A stretch of 64,000 nt of DNA from contig JBAMJR010000040.1 of assembly GCA_038501785.1 (NCBI GenBank), positions 6,914,501 through 6,978,500 of the forward strand, in the 5' to 3' direction. Below the pieces are notes generated by a model. That model searched no databases. It worked only from the letters and a program-made list of their open reading frames with translations, and was not told the DNA's origin. A program made the translations under genes and the position numbers. Shown here in pieces: positions 13,880 to 26,697 of this stretch. The first letter of the stretch is position 1, and each line of letters begins with the position of its first letter. Origin of the DNA: Myoxocephalus aenaeus (lineage: Eukaryota; Chordata; Actinopteri; Perciformes; Cottidae).

Positions 13880-14976
13880 CTGGAAACACACAACTGGTTT
13901 TCAGTGATCAAGGCAGAAAAAAAGCACACACTTTTTACACACTTATTACACAGACTTACTTATCACGTTTTCTTTAAAAAAATATATAAAAACGTCAGAA
14001 ATACACAGTTTATTCGAGCCAAATGCATTAAGAACATTCATTAATGCAACATGTCTCAACATTTAATTGTGCACTTTTCGATTGACTCGCCTGAGACCAA
14101 CAAAAACTCCACGAAACTTTGACTGAACTGCAAGCGGCTGAGACTAGAGGAGAGGACAGGAGAGGTTGTAATTTCCCCAAATTCAACTTGCGTTTATCTT
14201 CTTTTTTTTATGATTTGTTTGGATCAAAATGGTGTTATACTGCACAAAATCCATGTATGAATTCTCCCTACTTCTAGCCATGATTGTGCTGTTTCCATTA
14301 AGGTGTAGGACTTATATATTACAGTAAAAAAAAAAAACAAGGCCACAGAGAGCAAAATGTGACAGGAGCAAAGATTTAAAAGGGTTCACAGGGTTAAAAA
14401 GTCTGTAGGTTCAGAGCATCGCCTCAGAGAAGGCTCCACCCCAGTCGATGAGGGAGAGGACATTGCTGCTTATTTACATCCCGCTACCAGATTCTCCTCC
14501 GCCAGTCTGGATGTGAACGCCTCTGAGGCAGCGGTCACTCCTCCAGCAGCAGGTGGTTTGAGAACAGATGAGGGGGGTCGGACGAGATGTTGACCCGATT
14601 TCTACCCCAAGCATCATTACATTTTCATCCGGTCGGTACTCGCACGGAACAGGCCCGATCTCTCACCTCGCCTCGGCTGCTGTGAGCCTTTGCTTGTAGG
14701 ACAGGTGGCTTCAGACGGTTTTGATAGCGAAGGACCCCACGAGTTAACTTGCCCGGTCCTTTTGAGCGACTCGGCTCCGCTCCTTCTGCATTCTCCGCAG
14801 ATATGTATTTGGGGTATTCAGACGGACAGTTTGTCGCTAATGTCCTCGTTTGTCACTGTCAACTTTTAACAAACTGATTTAGGTCAGAGAAGGGAACGCC
14901 GGCCAAGGTTAAAGCTGCGCAAGTGGAGGTGGACACAGATAGAGTATGCACACTACACACGGCCGACACCCAGAAA

Positions 14977-14988
14977 ACACACACACGC

Positions 14989-15026
<38 letters not shown>

Positions 15027-15049
15027 AGGCATATATATATATATATATA
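14977..15049. repeat. Compound (CA)n-(TA)n microsatellite
   Basis: CA repeats with two CG interruptions, then GACACAGGC, then a (TA)n of about 19 bp. Confidence 0.9.
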
Positions 15050-16009
15050 CACCGTACACATACCCACACACACGTATAAGTAATCAAACAAAGTAATCAG
15101 AGGCATTTAAATCTCTCCCCAAGGAGTCCTGGTAATTATGGGAAGTCAAACACATGTAATGTTTTTTTTCTTTCTTTCTTTTTTTCTGACTAACTACATT
15201 TACATAAGAGCTTTGCGTCGCAGAGAGAGAGAGAAAGAAAAGGAAAAAGACTCACAGCGCTGGATTCCATCAAATCAAGCGATCCACAAGGGGGGTTGAT
15301 AACCGATTAAAATGAGGTGTGATTATGCACTTTGAAGCTCTCCTAAGTGCACTTGCACGTTAACACTATCAAAGTCTGATTTAAAGAAATAAACTAGAGA
15401 AGCTGTGACATCAATATCAATGTAGGCAGCGCCTACAAATTGAATCTGCAGCAGTGGAGACACTCAGATTGGCTCGTTTTTGATTAAGCAGCCAATTAGC
15501 TGCGCGGACTCGATGGGGGCCGTAGAGACAGAGGTTAAACTCAATCTACTCGTGGGCAAAGCGTTAGCCGACTGCAGGTTAGGGTTTGGGTTAGGTAGGC
15601 TGCAGAGCGACTATCTGTAGACATGACCGAGGGCTGCCCAAGCAGATGGAGGCTACAATGTAGTTCAACACATACTTGTACTTTGTGTATGTATCTATGT
15701 ATGTATCTGTGGATGTATTCTCTTTGTATTCTATTTCATCACATTTTATTATAAATTTTTATTTATAATAAAATAATTTATTAAATTTTATTTTAAATTT
15801 ATATATATATATTTTTTTAAAGCCTCCTGTGGACAGGCGTTGGAAATTAGCGTTTCGCTATATACACTCAACACAGTGCATCTGTTTTTTTGTGCATAGA
15901 TGTATGTTATGAATTCGAATGTCACTGTGATGTCCACATCAAATAAATAAAGTCATAAGTCATTCAAGTTATAGCGGTATAGCTAGGTATATAACTTTCT
16001 TAGAGACGC

Positions 16010-17000
16010 TCCAATCCTTTCCGAGTCGCTCGTAGGGAGGGACCCTCTCTCTCGCTACATGATCAGGCTCGTTCGAGATGAGCCAGTTCTGCGCAGATTC
16101 GATCGCCGGCGATCGGCGCGCAATGCATGCCGGTTAGATTTGTGTCCGACTTGCTCCCGACTTGCTCTGACGTCATGCACACGTGGTCAGCGATAATCTC
16201 ACAAGAGCAAGGCTGCCGTCGATTTTAGAGCCAGGCGGCGCAGTAGCTGTCCAACGAATGCGTGGCCCAGTGCATGATGGGAAACTGTCGCCACATCAGA
16301 GAGCTGATTGGCTCTTAGATCTGACAGCAAACACCACGTGTTCTAGAAAATCCTTATTTTATGTGTAGTTGTAATACTTAATGCTTGATTGTTGACTATT
16401 AGTCTCATGTTTAATCTTAAAACATATCTTGTGTGGTTGTTAATACAAAATCGTATTTATATTTACAAACACATAAATCCAAACGTGATCTGTAAACTAC
16501 AATTAGACAAAAGTTCGGAACTAACAGGGAGTCATTTTTTCCTTGTTTTCCTGTGTATACTTTGAAGGCAGCCTAGTTTTAGGCTGCCTTCAAAGTATAC
16601 ACACAGTCCGACTTGATCGCAGTTTATTGACAACGCCTCCTTGCTGCTGCCGCAGCTCTAACGAACGAGCCTACTGTCTCAGATTGTGCTGAGATGACGA
16701 GGGAAAGCTGAGCTCTCCTTCCGGCGGAGACACGTCGACAGTGTCCGGAGCGGCTGATGCAGACGTGCATGGTTGCGACCGAATATTCGAGTCAGCTGGA
16801 ACACTGTGAAGTGGACGCTGTCGTCTATTACAGCTTTTGCATTTTGAGACGGCAATGTCATTGTTGGAAACGAGACTCGTTCTGCTCTTGAGCGGCATGA
16901 GAGCGCACCTCCTTGGCTACACAGTGGTGCCGACATTGCTTGTGTCTGTATTGGAAAGGAATTTGTGGCGGTACAGATACCAAAACAGGATAGAGGAAAT
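16010..17000. repeat. G/C-rich block, possible degenerate DNA transposon
   Basis: The composition changes sharply from the A/T-rich surroundings, with many CpG-containing words (for example TTCGATCGCCGGCGATCGG at 16099-16117). The motif GTCCGACTTG occurs at both 16145 and 16606, on either side of the hairpin. I recall similar sequence from dispersed fish repeats, but I cannot name a family or define its ends. Confidence 0.3.
16552..16603. repeat. Perfect 24-bp inverted repeat with 4-base loop
   Basis: The arms 16552-16575 and 16580-16603 are exact reverse complements (starting TGTGTATACTTTGAAGG and ending CCTTCAAAGTATACACA) around the loop GTTT. A cruciform in DNA or a stable hairpin in RNA would form. 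There is no T-run or gene end to suggest a terminator. It probably belongs to a foldback or miniature DNA element. Confidence 0.9.
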
Positions 17001-17683
17001 TTGGGGATTCTGAGATCAAACAGGGAAAAGCACTGGTGTAAATACTCTCATGAACACTTGCTTGGTGCACTTGAATAAAATGGCATCGTTGTGAATGTAA
17101 TGAATGTGCGACGGTAGAATGTCTGCATGGAAACAGCACTATTGGTTAAAAAAGAAAGTGACTAAAACGTATATATTTGTAGTTCCCAGATAGGCACTTT
17201 GTGTAAATATTAATAGTATTTCAAACGTTTATTGAAGGGAACTGGAAAAGCACAGCCTTCTGTATGGAGCCACACCTAGCACAAAAGTTAGATAAGGATG
17301 TTTATGAAACAGGGTAGTTACCTGGGAACTACTATGCTCGCACACTGGACGAACAGCAGGCCTTACATGTAAAATGTATCAATAAAGCAAATGCTACTTT
17401 CTGTGTATCATTTGATAAGAGGCTATATCTGGTACCAATATCCGAGGGGATACGTATCCTCGGATGACTTGAATGCAGTGCGAGGATGAGCGATATTAAG
17501 TTGGTGACACATTTTCTGGGCATATTTGTCTATTTTTATTCTCCTGACAGACTGAAGGACTGACGGAGGGAACTTAAAAAGCTGAAGGCCAAAACAACAA
17601 ACAAGTTTCTTCGAAGAACTCAAGGGAGGCGCACAGCTGCCAACACACAGCTGAGCATCTGAAGGGACACGCAAATGCACACT

Positions 17684-17684
<1 letters not shown>

Positions 17685-17721
<37 letters not shown>
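17685..17721. repeat. (CA)n microsatellite
   Basis: Pure run of about 37 bp. Confidence 0.95.
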
Positions 17722-17722
<1 letters not shown>

Positions 17723-17899
17723 CGGTTCTCTACGTACACCCACTCACAAAAACACACACAAGGCCGGTATGTCTGGGCACCCATTGGGGTCCCCTGTATG
17801 TAGGTCATTCTACACGGGGAATATTATTGTGTTACAGATGTGCCCTTCTGCAGCATTCCACAACAGACAAAGATGTGCACATTAAACACGAACATACGA

Positions 17900-18003
<104 letters not shown>

Positions 18004-18348
18004 CAGAAGAGATCTGAACAGACAGCTTAATTTTTTTCTTTGGCTATTGTCAGACAAAGGACTAACTCCACCACCCCCGCCAACACATCGCTCCAATATT
18101 CAACATGACATTTTGTATAAAAAGAAAGAAAAGGGGCCTAAAAATAAATAAATATATATATATAATATTCCAGTTCCTCCTTGGAACTGGCTGGTTGAGT
18201 TGAGAGCTATCATATTGAATTACATGGATGTGCTGTCAGTGGCTTTCTAGGTATATTGGCTGTAGCTAGCGGGGAGTAAATGTCATAAAGATATAGTGAA
18301 ATGACTGTGAAAGGACATTGGTGATAAGTCTAAAAGGGGGCAGGAGGT

Positions 18349-18448
<100 letters not shown>

Positions 18449-20285
18449 AGGGGATACTGGCGGGTTATTCAGACACATATATTCAGAGTGAGTGCTGCGT
18501 CGCCAGGCTGATGTTTGACCTTCCTCAATACAGATGCTGCAGGAGCCGCGCAGTGATTTTGAAAGTCTGCTGCAGTCGGAGTGAATCAGGGATCTCAGTC
18601 TGCAGTCGGCTGACAGCTCTGGACGAGCGAAGACCAACGGTTGCCCCGGGACACCGCTCATAAGCTTGTTCCTTGACTTTTTTTCCCCAGCACTAGTTGG
18701 CGCGGCGTCGTAATTTCAAACCGTACAAAACAGTATTCCCACTGTGGGTGGTGATGAAAAAAAATGAACAAAAGCTGCAGCTTGTGACAGTTCACATAGA
18801 AAAACAGGAAGTAGAACTCGTTGACGGTGATGTGGCGACGGCTTTCAGAGGATGCAACTCTCGATCGGATTTACTGAGAGTTGGACACAATGTGCACATC
18901 ACAAAGGTTTATGCAGCGAACGAGGTTCCTGGATTACAGTTTAGAGCCAAGTTTAGCGTCTGCACATCAGTGGCATCCCGGAGAAACAATTCTATTCTTA
19001 ATACCACCTTTTATGTTTCCGCATCAGTCTAGGAAAGAATCATGGACAACAAACCAGACGACGTGGAAACTTCTTATCGTAGTTTAACTCTCGGTTTGCC
19101 CGCATCCGGCTGTCGTCTTACCAACGTCATTCTCTTTCGTGGATCAGGTATTCTTGGCCTGTTGATAAGTCTTGAGAAGTATGAGAAGGAATTAACCAGA
19201 CTCTTCCATCTGCATGCTAGAGGGCAATTTAAAGATGTAGAAGAAGCTCGGTGGTGCTCTCTGAGATGAAAAAATAAATGTTTTCTGCTGCGGGTATCTT
19301 GTAAAGGGGTTTCAAAAAGAAAAATCTAGACAATGGCCACAATCCCTGCCAACCCACAACCCACTGCGCACACATAGACTATTGAATCCACTGTCGACAG
19401 CATCATGTTGAAGTGCTTAAATCATAGTGCTGAGGCATTTCAAGCGACCGGTCAATAGACTGATCACCAATTCATCACAAACTGAATGTCTTTGGATTTG
19501 GGGACTGTTAATGGAAGTCATTGTGGTGCTCTGGGAAACTGGAGAGCATCTCCCGCTATTAAGCGTAATTTCATAGAATGAGCAATGAACAAAATGATTC
19601 CACTGGAGTTGAGTAAGGGTGGTGGATTTGGCCCGTCGATTTAACGAGGGGTCAGGTGTTTTTATATTTTGTGCACTTTTAACCATCAACGGCATCAAAG
19701 TAAAGTGACGCTAATAAAAAAAGTAAAAAGAAAAATGGACTCGGCCCATTTGGTCCAAAGTCTACAGATCTGTGCTTCGCATTGTGAACGTACGGTCAAT
19801 AATATACGACTGGAGGCCCCGCCTCCTGGAGAACTTCCACTGACTTATTTTCGGGAGCTGGCCGACTGAAGGCCGATGTTAATTAAATCTGGATCTGTCG
19901 GGAGGTTATTCACATAACTCAGCAACAAGGTTAGAGGGGCGTGACGGGCTTCGGTTGTCAGGTGAGTGTGTTTTCGTATTCATATGGGTCAGTGTGGATA
20001 GGCCGAGTAGAACAGGTGGTCTTTTTTTGGTCATTTTTTCAACTGCTTTTTTGAGGAAATCGGGCTAACTGAATCCTGACCCAGTTATTTAATGACTGAG
20101 AAAGATAAGAAGGAAAAAAGAGTCTCCCGCGAAAGGTCTCGGCCGTTAACACGCAGTTCTTTTTCTAGATAATCCATTCAATGCAAAAATGGGACGGTGA
20201 ATGCAAGATTTCTTTTTTAGAAAAGATAAAGGGAGGGAGAGAGAGAGAGAGAGAAAAGAAGAAGGACGCAGAGTCGTGATCTGAC

Positions 20286-20429
20286 CGTGACTTTGTGTTG
20301 TCCGGTGAGGTTGGGCCATTCACACAGCAGCTGGCTCTCAGACAGGGTGAGGACGCAGGGAGTCTCGCCAATCAGCACCGTGTAGTTGAGTCGACTGTTA
20401 CCCGGAGCCGCCGGGATCAGGTTACGGCC
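20286..20429 (-). CDS. plxna3: plxna3 exon e10: IPT6
   Basis: The exon is 144 nt (48 codons), phase 0 to 0, with acceptor TTTAG and donor GTCAGA. It reads GRNLIPAAPGNSRLNYTVLI then GETPCVLTLSESQLLCE and PNLTGQHKVT. This is the body of the last extracellular IPT domain, next to the membrane. NYT and NLT are potential N-glycosylation sites. A CU-rich tract (20229-20254) lies about 30 nt past the donor in the transcript. Confidence 0.93.
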
Positions 20430-21408
20430 CTAAACACAGACAGAGGGAGAGAAGCGTGGTGAGGAAGAGAGTGAAGGGCTCATTAACACACGTGTTTTCA
20501 TGCAAATGATACAAAACAATAGAGCTCTATGGTGCAAAGGAATATCAGGCTTTGGATACACACACACACATTACTTGTTTACAGGGCCAATGCTTGCATC
20601 TGATTTTTGCTAAATGAGTGAGTTAAGGAGTTTTAGGAGCCGACAGTCCCGTTTTGTATTCCAGTTTAAAGCACTTCTGATAAATCTGGAGCCCAAAACT
20701 GAAGAAAACCAAAGAAAAGTACGACAGGAAGACGAAGAGCACGAAATGGATATTGTGTATATTCTACAGAGGTGGATGGGAGGCACACCAATTGTCAGAG
20801 CGTTTTGTCTTCAGTCCACTAAACTGAGTAAAATCTGAACCCCCGAGGTGAGTAAAATTGAGCATTTGTCAATTTCTGTCTCTGTTTTTCATTTCAATAT
20901 AAAGTCAGCTCCAATTTGACACACACTTTGTCCGTGATGGAAGGGAGGCACTTAGTGGTGAGGAAAAGAAGAGGGGGCTCGAGCAACAGCGAGAAAAACA
21001 AAAAATCAACAGGGGGAAAGATGAATACAAAGAAAACAAGACAGACAGGAAAACATCAGGGGATGCAAAGTCAGTCAGTTTTTTTTATTTGTCACTTCTT
21101 CCATATGCAGAAGCGAGAGGGGGGGTGGAGAGGAGAGGAGATTACGGGAGAGGTTAGAAAACGATGAAAGGAACGCGCTCTGGAGTGAGAGAGAAAATGG
21201 GATTGAGCGGCGAACAGAGCTGGCGGAGCGGGCGAGATAGACGGGAGAGAGAGAGGAGATAGCTGCCGCGTCTCCCGCTGGCTTAGCAGTGGGACGCAGA
21301 GACAGACTCCGTTTTCCAATCCCATCGTCTCTGCAGGCCGCCACCCGGCCCCGCTCTGCAACCCTGTAAACATGCATCCCATTCCATCTCTCTCACACAC
21401 ACGCACAG

Positions 21409-21421
<13 letters not shown>

Positions 21422-21488
<67 letters not shown>
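21422..21488. repeat. (CA)n microsatellite
   Basis: Pure run of about 67 bp preceded by CG-interrupted CA units from 21394. Confidence 0.95.
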
Positions 21489-21490
<2 letters not shown>

Positions 21491-22834
21491 CAGGCAAGAA
21501 GCATCATGCGGGGGACAGGCTCTCAAAAACACACAAACACACACAGGAAGGCACTCACCAAACACCAAGACCAGATAAATGTTTTTCTTTCCCCCCTCCC
21601 TCCCTCTCTCCCTCTCTCGCTCTCTACATCTCTCGCGCTAACACACCTCGGGAGAAACACACCCGACACTTCAGATGAGAAATTAATTGCGTGTCGAGCT
21701 CAGCGCACGCATCTCCGAGAAGCGCACCCCCCCCACCTCAGCCCCCCCTCTTGCCCCGCCAAATTGCATTTTAGTCCATCTCATCAGCGCTTCCAATGGG
21801 TAGGCAGTTCCACCAACAAGCCAAGCAGGAGATTTGGCAATTACTGAGAGGCTCTTTAGTAATAAATTATCATTTAAGGAATAAATTACGACGGTTATGC
21901 TGCTTTCAATCTCTTCGCGCAAGCGAACGGCGCAGACACACACTCTCCCCGTGATAACATGAGAGATAGTCAAGGCGAATTCTAGCAGGCGATAACATTT
22001 TTTGCTTTTTTTAAAAGCACTGAGCGCTGAAGTTCAATGCAAATGCAGCGCGTCGATGTGACACTGATCTGAAGGAAATGGAATGTTATGCTGTCCCTTT
22101 ATTGTGCAAAGTGTAGCCTCGTGAAACACGAGGAGGTGAATGTGTTTCACACACTGTCAGCGGTTAAGACACAGCCTTTTCACCCACTTAAGTTAGTTGC
22201 AGACGACGACCCGCCGGATATCGTCTCAGTGAGAGCACGTGTATATTAACCCCGAGAACTCTCCGGCTACATATAGAAGTGGGGATCGCTCCGAGAGATA
22301 ACAGAATGTACACATGCGCACGACTCCGGGGGTCGCCGGTTAATTCCACGCAGTCGTGTCCGATGACCGTTAATGACAATGAAAAACCAATAAAATCCAA
22401 ATATGGTGGACCGGGCCTGCGTGCATCTCCAGCACTGGAAATTAATTACACAAATTTGAAAGTTATTTAGGAGGGCTCGAGGCTGCAGGGGATGATGTCA
22501 GTCAGAGAAGTTGTTGTTCGTTACTGAAGGAAAAAAATCAGCTTTGGGAAGGTGTGTCGACCTAATTTTTAAAAAAGTATATATTTGTGAGATCCCCCCA
22601 CCTCCCTATCAAGAGTCAACACATTTGAGATGTTCTTCCTTCATGTGAGCATCAAAATGCGAGTGAGCGTGTGTTTGTGCGTGTCGGTGTATGTAGGGTT
22701 TGCTGTTATTAAGTTCAATATCTTTGAGACTCTTGTAGTCAATCCGCAAGTATAAGACCTTGGGAGAAAAACATCTACCACCTCTACCTGAGACCTGGGT
22801 TTGAATAAAATATTAAGAATGTGTGCACACATCC

Positions 22835-22863
22835 TGTTGTTGTTGTTGTTGTTGTTGTTGTTG
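22835..22863. repeat. (GTT)n trinucleotide repeat
   Basis: About ten GTT units. Confidence 0.9.
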
Positions 22864-23125
22864 GATTGCTGTAAAGAATTACAGTACGTATCACATCACT
22901 ATAGTAGGAACAAAACGCAGGACACTTTCAGATTAGTTACGGGCAGCACAAGAAACTGACTCCTCCTGAACATACTGAAAGAAAATTGGTAATTATTAAA
23001 AAGTAATTTCGTTCAAGTGTATAAGCTTTCAGCTCCAGAACAATGTTGTTGAAAAGAGATTAAAAGAAAATGTACAAGCAAGCAATTAAACAGCAAAAAC
23101 AAACACTTCTTTCTGCCTCTCTGAC

Positions 23126-23362
23126 CTTGAGAATGAGCGGCGACGTGGGCTTGAGCTCCAGTATCCCCGAGGGACTGAGCGGTTCGAACACGGGGTCGGG
23201 ATAGTAGCTGAAGGTCTCGTTGACCACCACCAGAGCGTTCACGTTGTCCATGTAGAACCCGATCTCATCCGGGCCCGTGCCGGCCTCGGAAAACCCCAGC
23301 TCCGAGTCGGCCACCGACGGAGCCATGCACACCATGACTGAGTTGTTGTACACGGTGCAGTT
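23126..23362 (-). CDS. plxna3: plxna3 exon e9: end of IPT5 and start of IPT6
   Basis: The exon is 237 nt (79 codons), phase 0 to 0, with acceptor TTTCAG and donor GTCAGA. It reads NCTVYNNSVMVCMAPSVAD, later DEIGFYMDNVNALVVVNETF, then YYPDPVFEPLSPSGILELK and PTSPLILK. NCT, NNS and NET are potential N-glycosylation sites. The YPDPVFEPLSPSGILELKP stretch is the hallmark entry to the sixth IPT domain. Confidence 0.94.
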
Positions 23363-24725
23363 CTGAAAGCGAGAGAAAAATATTTTAATTTTTTTTGTCA
23401 AATCTATGGATGAGTAGGAAAAAAGACAATTCCTTCAGTCGCCTTTGTATGAAACACTTAACGTATATACACTGAACGTGAACACACAAAAAAGACGCAT
23501 TTCTTTTCATTATAATCAATTGTATTTCTAATTTACAAGAGAATGCCTTGCATAAAACACCACGGCCACCTTTTGAACACTGAGAACAACCTCCTGCAGG
23601 CTATAATTCTATTTTAAAACAGATCTGTCGGGTATAATAACCCGTCCTTTATTTAAGTCAATGCTCTGCGAAACAGTGATGCTGTTATACCTTTTGGAAA
23701 TGTAAATTAGTTGCAAATTTATGATCAACTGCTATTAATGGGCAATGTGCTCTGTGCCTCTGCTTGTAGCTGAGACTGTTTTACACCAGTACTTTGGAGA
23801 ATATATATATATTTACATGAAGTCATGGCCATGTTTGCTACAATTTACAAGACTTGTCTTCGTCTGTGCACGTTTTAGACCATTTACCATTAAACGTATT
23901 TTACGTAGTTGCCGCCATGTGTTTTTGCATACAGAAGATAAGCTTGTGAATAACTGATTCCATTTTGCTTTCCAATCAAGCCAAGCATTCAACTGCACTG
24001 CAACACAATAATAATAAATAATAATAAAAAAGCAAGTATCACGCACTCATGAAATGCATAAGAACCGGCGAGCCGGAGGGGCCTGAAAAATGTATACGAC
24101 CCCGGTACGCCCCGGTATTCTTGTTTTGTAATAAATGGGCGGCAACATAAAAAAACACCAGGGCGGTCCTTTAAGTGTAAAGCGACACTTTGAGTCAGGG
24201 ATGCGTGGGACGCATCACGTCGGCTGTTTGCCTCGATAAGTGACGGCTTTATCTGCAAGTTGAATTGCCCCGCTGTTGTTTGAAGTTCAGTTCTTAACTC
24301 TTCCGACACGGCCGACGTGAGGCTGCACTTTGACAGTGTCTACGTTTTTAAAATATTCATATCTTCACGATAATACATCGCAGAAATATGGTTTGACGTC
24401 TCGTGGAAAGATGAGACTTCCTGCTTCCGCTGCCTTCCTCCTGCGACATCTTACCATGATTCAGACAAGAGATAGGGGCTTTGGCGTGTCATATGACGGT
24501 GCCAAAAAAGTACTCGTCACACAAAATCCTTCACCGTGATTTGTTGAGTCATGTGTCCGTCGACATTTTGTGACAACCGACAGGCTTCAACTCACAAATG
24601 ACAGTCACCGAAGTGCTTTGTGAATCTATAGAACCGATGACACTCTTCAACTTTCCGAAGTGGGACCTCGGGTTTTGCATGGATTTTTTTATTTATTTTG
24701 CCCCTCTCATCATTATTCCCTTCAA

Positions 24726-24756
<31 letters not shown>

Positions 24757-24772
24757 ACACACACACACACAC
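24726..24772. repeat. Compound (TC)n-(CA)n microsatellite
   Basis: About 27 bp of TC followed by about 18 bp of CA. Confidence 0.9.
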
Positions 24773-25136
24773 CGTCTCTCATGTGTTTTCTTTTTGTGAC
24801 ACAAACACTCACGCGGTGCGGTGACATTTGAAAAGCCGCGTGGCCCGAGGTAGCGTTAGATGTCTGAAGCAGTCGCTGCAGAGAGTGCAGACGTGAGCGA
24901 CACACAGAGACAAACTGTCTGCCGCCTTCACAGGCACTGCGGATGTAGTATTCTTGTGTACGCAGAGCGGTATGTCTGCATATATTGGTCAGGTAATTAT
25001 GTACTGTATGCGTAAAGATGAATAATGCATCCTGCGTATACTGCCACGGTTTGTTTGTGAATTGGTAGTTTGCCAGTGTGTGTGTGTCCCTGCCTTTGCT
25101 GCCGTTGAACATAACTTTGTTGTTTAGTCTCTCTGT

Positions 25137-25140
<4 letters not shown>

Positions 25141-25184
<44 letters not shown>
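25141..25184. repeat. (GT)22, read as (CA)22 in the plxna3 transcript
   Basis: This is a pure dinucleotide run whose proximal end is 21 nt past the end of e8. CA repeats near 5' splice sites are known binding sites for hnRNP L. Confidence 0.95.
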
Positions 25185-25186
<2 letters not shown>

Positions 25187-25205
25187 AATTTGCATCAATA
25201 CTTAC

Positions 25206-25299
25206 ATGAAAGGATTCCACCTGCCCATACTTGGCCCTGATCTTCGGTTCTCGGATGGTTGCGAGGTTGGTCCCGCTCACCGTCAGCAGAGTCCCACCA
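25206..25299 (-). CDS. plxna3: plxna3 exon e8: IPT5, first part
   Basis: The exon is 94 nt; it completes a Ser codon with e7 and ends in phase 0. It reads SGGTLLTVSGTNLATIREPK then IRAKYGQVESFH. The SGGT.LTV.GTNLAT...P.I.AKYG motif opens the fifth IPT domain. The donor is GTAAGT, and a (CA)22 tract lies in the transcript 21 nt downstream of the exon end. The intron upstream of it (intron 7) is 9.3 kb and rich in transposons. Confidence 0.92.
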
Positions 25300-26636
25300 C
25301 TGCGGGGACGAAAGGGGGGGGAGAGAAGGAGAAGCATATTGGTAAAATTGGTAGCAGCCAGAAATGTACCTGTAGAATGGACAGTACTACTGGTGTGTCA
25401 AATGTTCCCAAAGAGCATTCCCTGAAGTACTTTCCTTTGTGTTGCTTCGCCAAAGCAGCGGCGTTAGTTCGGCTGCATACAGTATGAGCTAACAAAGGGT
25501 CAATTGGGTAGTGGGGTCAGGCACAATAACCGAATAGTTCACTGAAGCCGTCAGTATCAAGACACTATTTTGCTACTTGCCAGGTACATCCATTACCAGA
25601 TTGTTTTTGAGAAATGACGACAAGAAGAAGAGTTAACGCTGGCATTTTCCGTCGTATGAAACTAGTTCAGAACTCCATGTGTGTAATAAAAAGTTTAATA
25701 AATCTTTAAAAAGAAAAGTTTGACTCCAAGTGTATAGTGGAGAGCTCAGGGCATCAGGTGGGGCTCAGGGATTAACACTATATAATGGAGTTTACAGAGA
25801 AAACAAGGAGAGAATGAGGACATGGGGGGAGCAACGGTGTGAGCGAAGCAGAAAGAGAGCGGAGTGAGAAACTGAGTGAAGGGGAAAGATCCTGAGAGAC
25901 ACTCTGCATGCTTTAATCACAACTCCGTCCAAAGTAAATATGTGCTTGCCGTGAGCCGGTGAAGGTCAGTGGACTGAATCCAGTAAATAACAATGCTAGA
26001 ACTTGGCTGAAGCCACCCGAGGTTTGATTTTGTTGGTGAGCAGCGTGTGAAGACGGACTCGCTCGGTCTTGGTGTAACAATGACGATTTGGTTGAATCGA
26101 TTCTTTGAGGAACATTTTCCTTATTGGCTGAAACTTTAAACTTTTGTTAAACGCTTAATTGGTTTTGTCAAATTGCCAAGTATGTTGGCAGTTTGGGGAA
26201 TAGTTTAGGATATCCTTCAATGGGATGCAATGTTGGTCTCATACACTCGTAAAGACAATGGAGTTAGTCTTTCCTTTTGTTTTACTGCAACACTTAAATT
26301 GGATTTACGGCGTTTTCATGAAAGATGCCTCACCTTCTTGATGCCTACCTTGTTTTACAGTGGCAGCTGCAACCTCTGTGTACTCTACTCTGTTTTATGC
26401 TAGGAGGCGTTCACTGCTACCTCGACTATCTGTGCCCTCTGAGAAATGTGAGTTGTTAGATTCCCTATTTCTTCAGGCTGTAGATTCATAGTAACCCAGT
26501 TTAAGAGCGATAGGAGGAGAAATTCTGCTTAATTTGCACATGCAATCTATGATTTTAGAGATTAGTATGTAAGTATAGTGTACGTACAATTACAAATTGT
26601 TTCTATCTCTTTGTTTTGTAGTTTTTTTTACCTTGT

Positions 26637-26697
26637 GCACCCGACTGCAACTCAGGTTTCCCATTTGGGGACGATAAAGTGACTGAACTGAACTATC
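26637..26697 (+). mobile_element. 3' tail of a LINE/SINE remnant
   Basis: The motif TTTCCCATTTGGGGACGATA followed by AAGTGACTGAACTGAAC resembles the short terminal tail of fish non-LTR elements (pattern ..CCATTGGGGAC.ATAAAGT..). No coding part is attached. Confidence 0.35.

Larger units (their letters stand above)
20430..23125. other. plxna3 intron 9
   Basis: The intron is 2696 bases. It has (CA)n at 21422-21488 and (GTT)n at 22835-22863. A block at 21780-22000 with TAATAAATTATCATTTAAGG looks less random than its surroundings, but its function is unknown. Confidence 0.75.
23363..25205. other. plxna3 intron 8
   Basis: The intron is 1843 bases. It has (TC)n/(CA)n at 24726-24772 and (GT)n at 25141-25184 next to the e8 donor. 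No element is recognised. Confidence 0.8.

Noticed and set aside
18697..19269. Two consecutive plus-strand frames (111 and 75 aa) as a possible small gene
   Set aside because: No recognised domain, no promoter or polyadenylation context, and the two frames are separated by a stop; likely chance.
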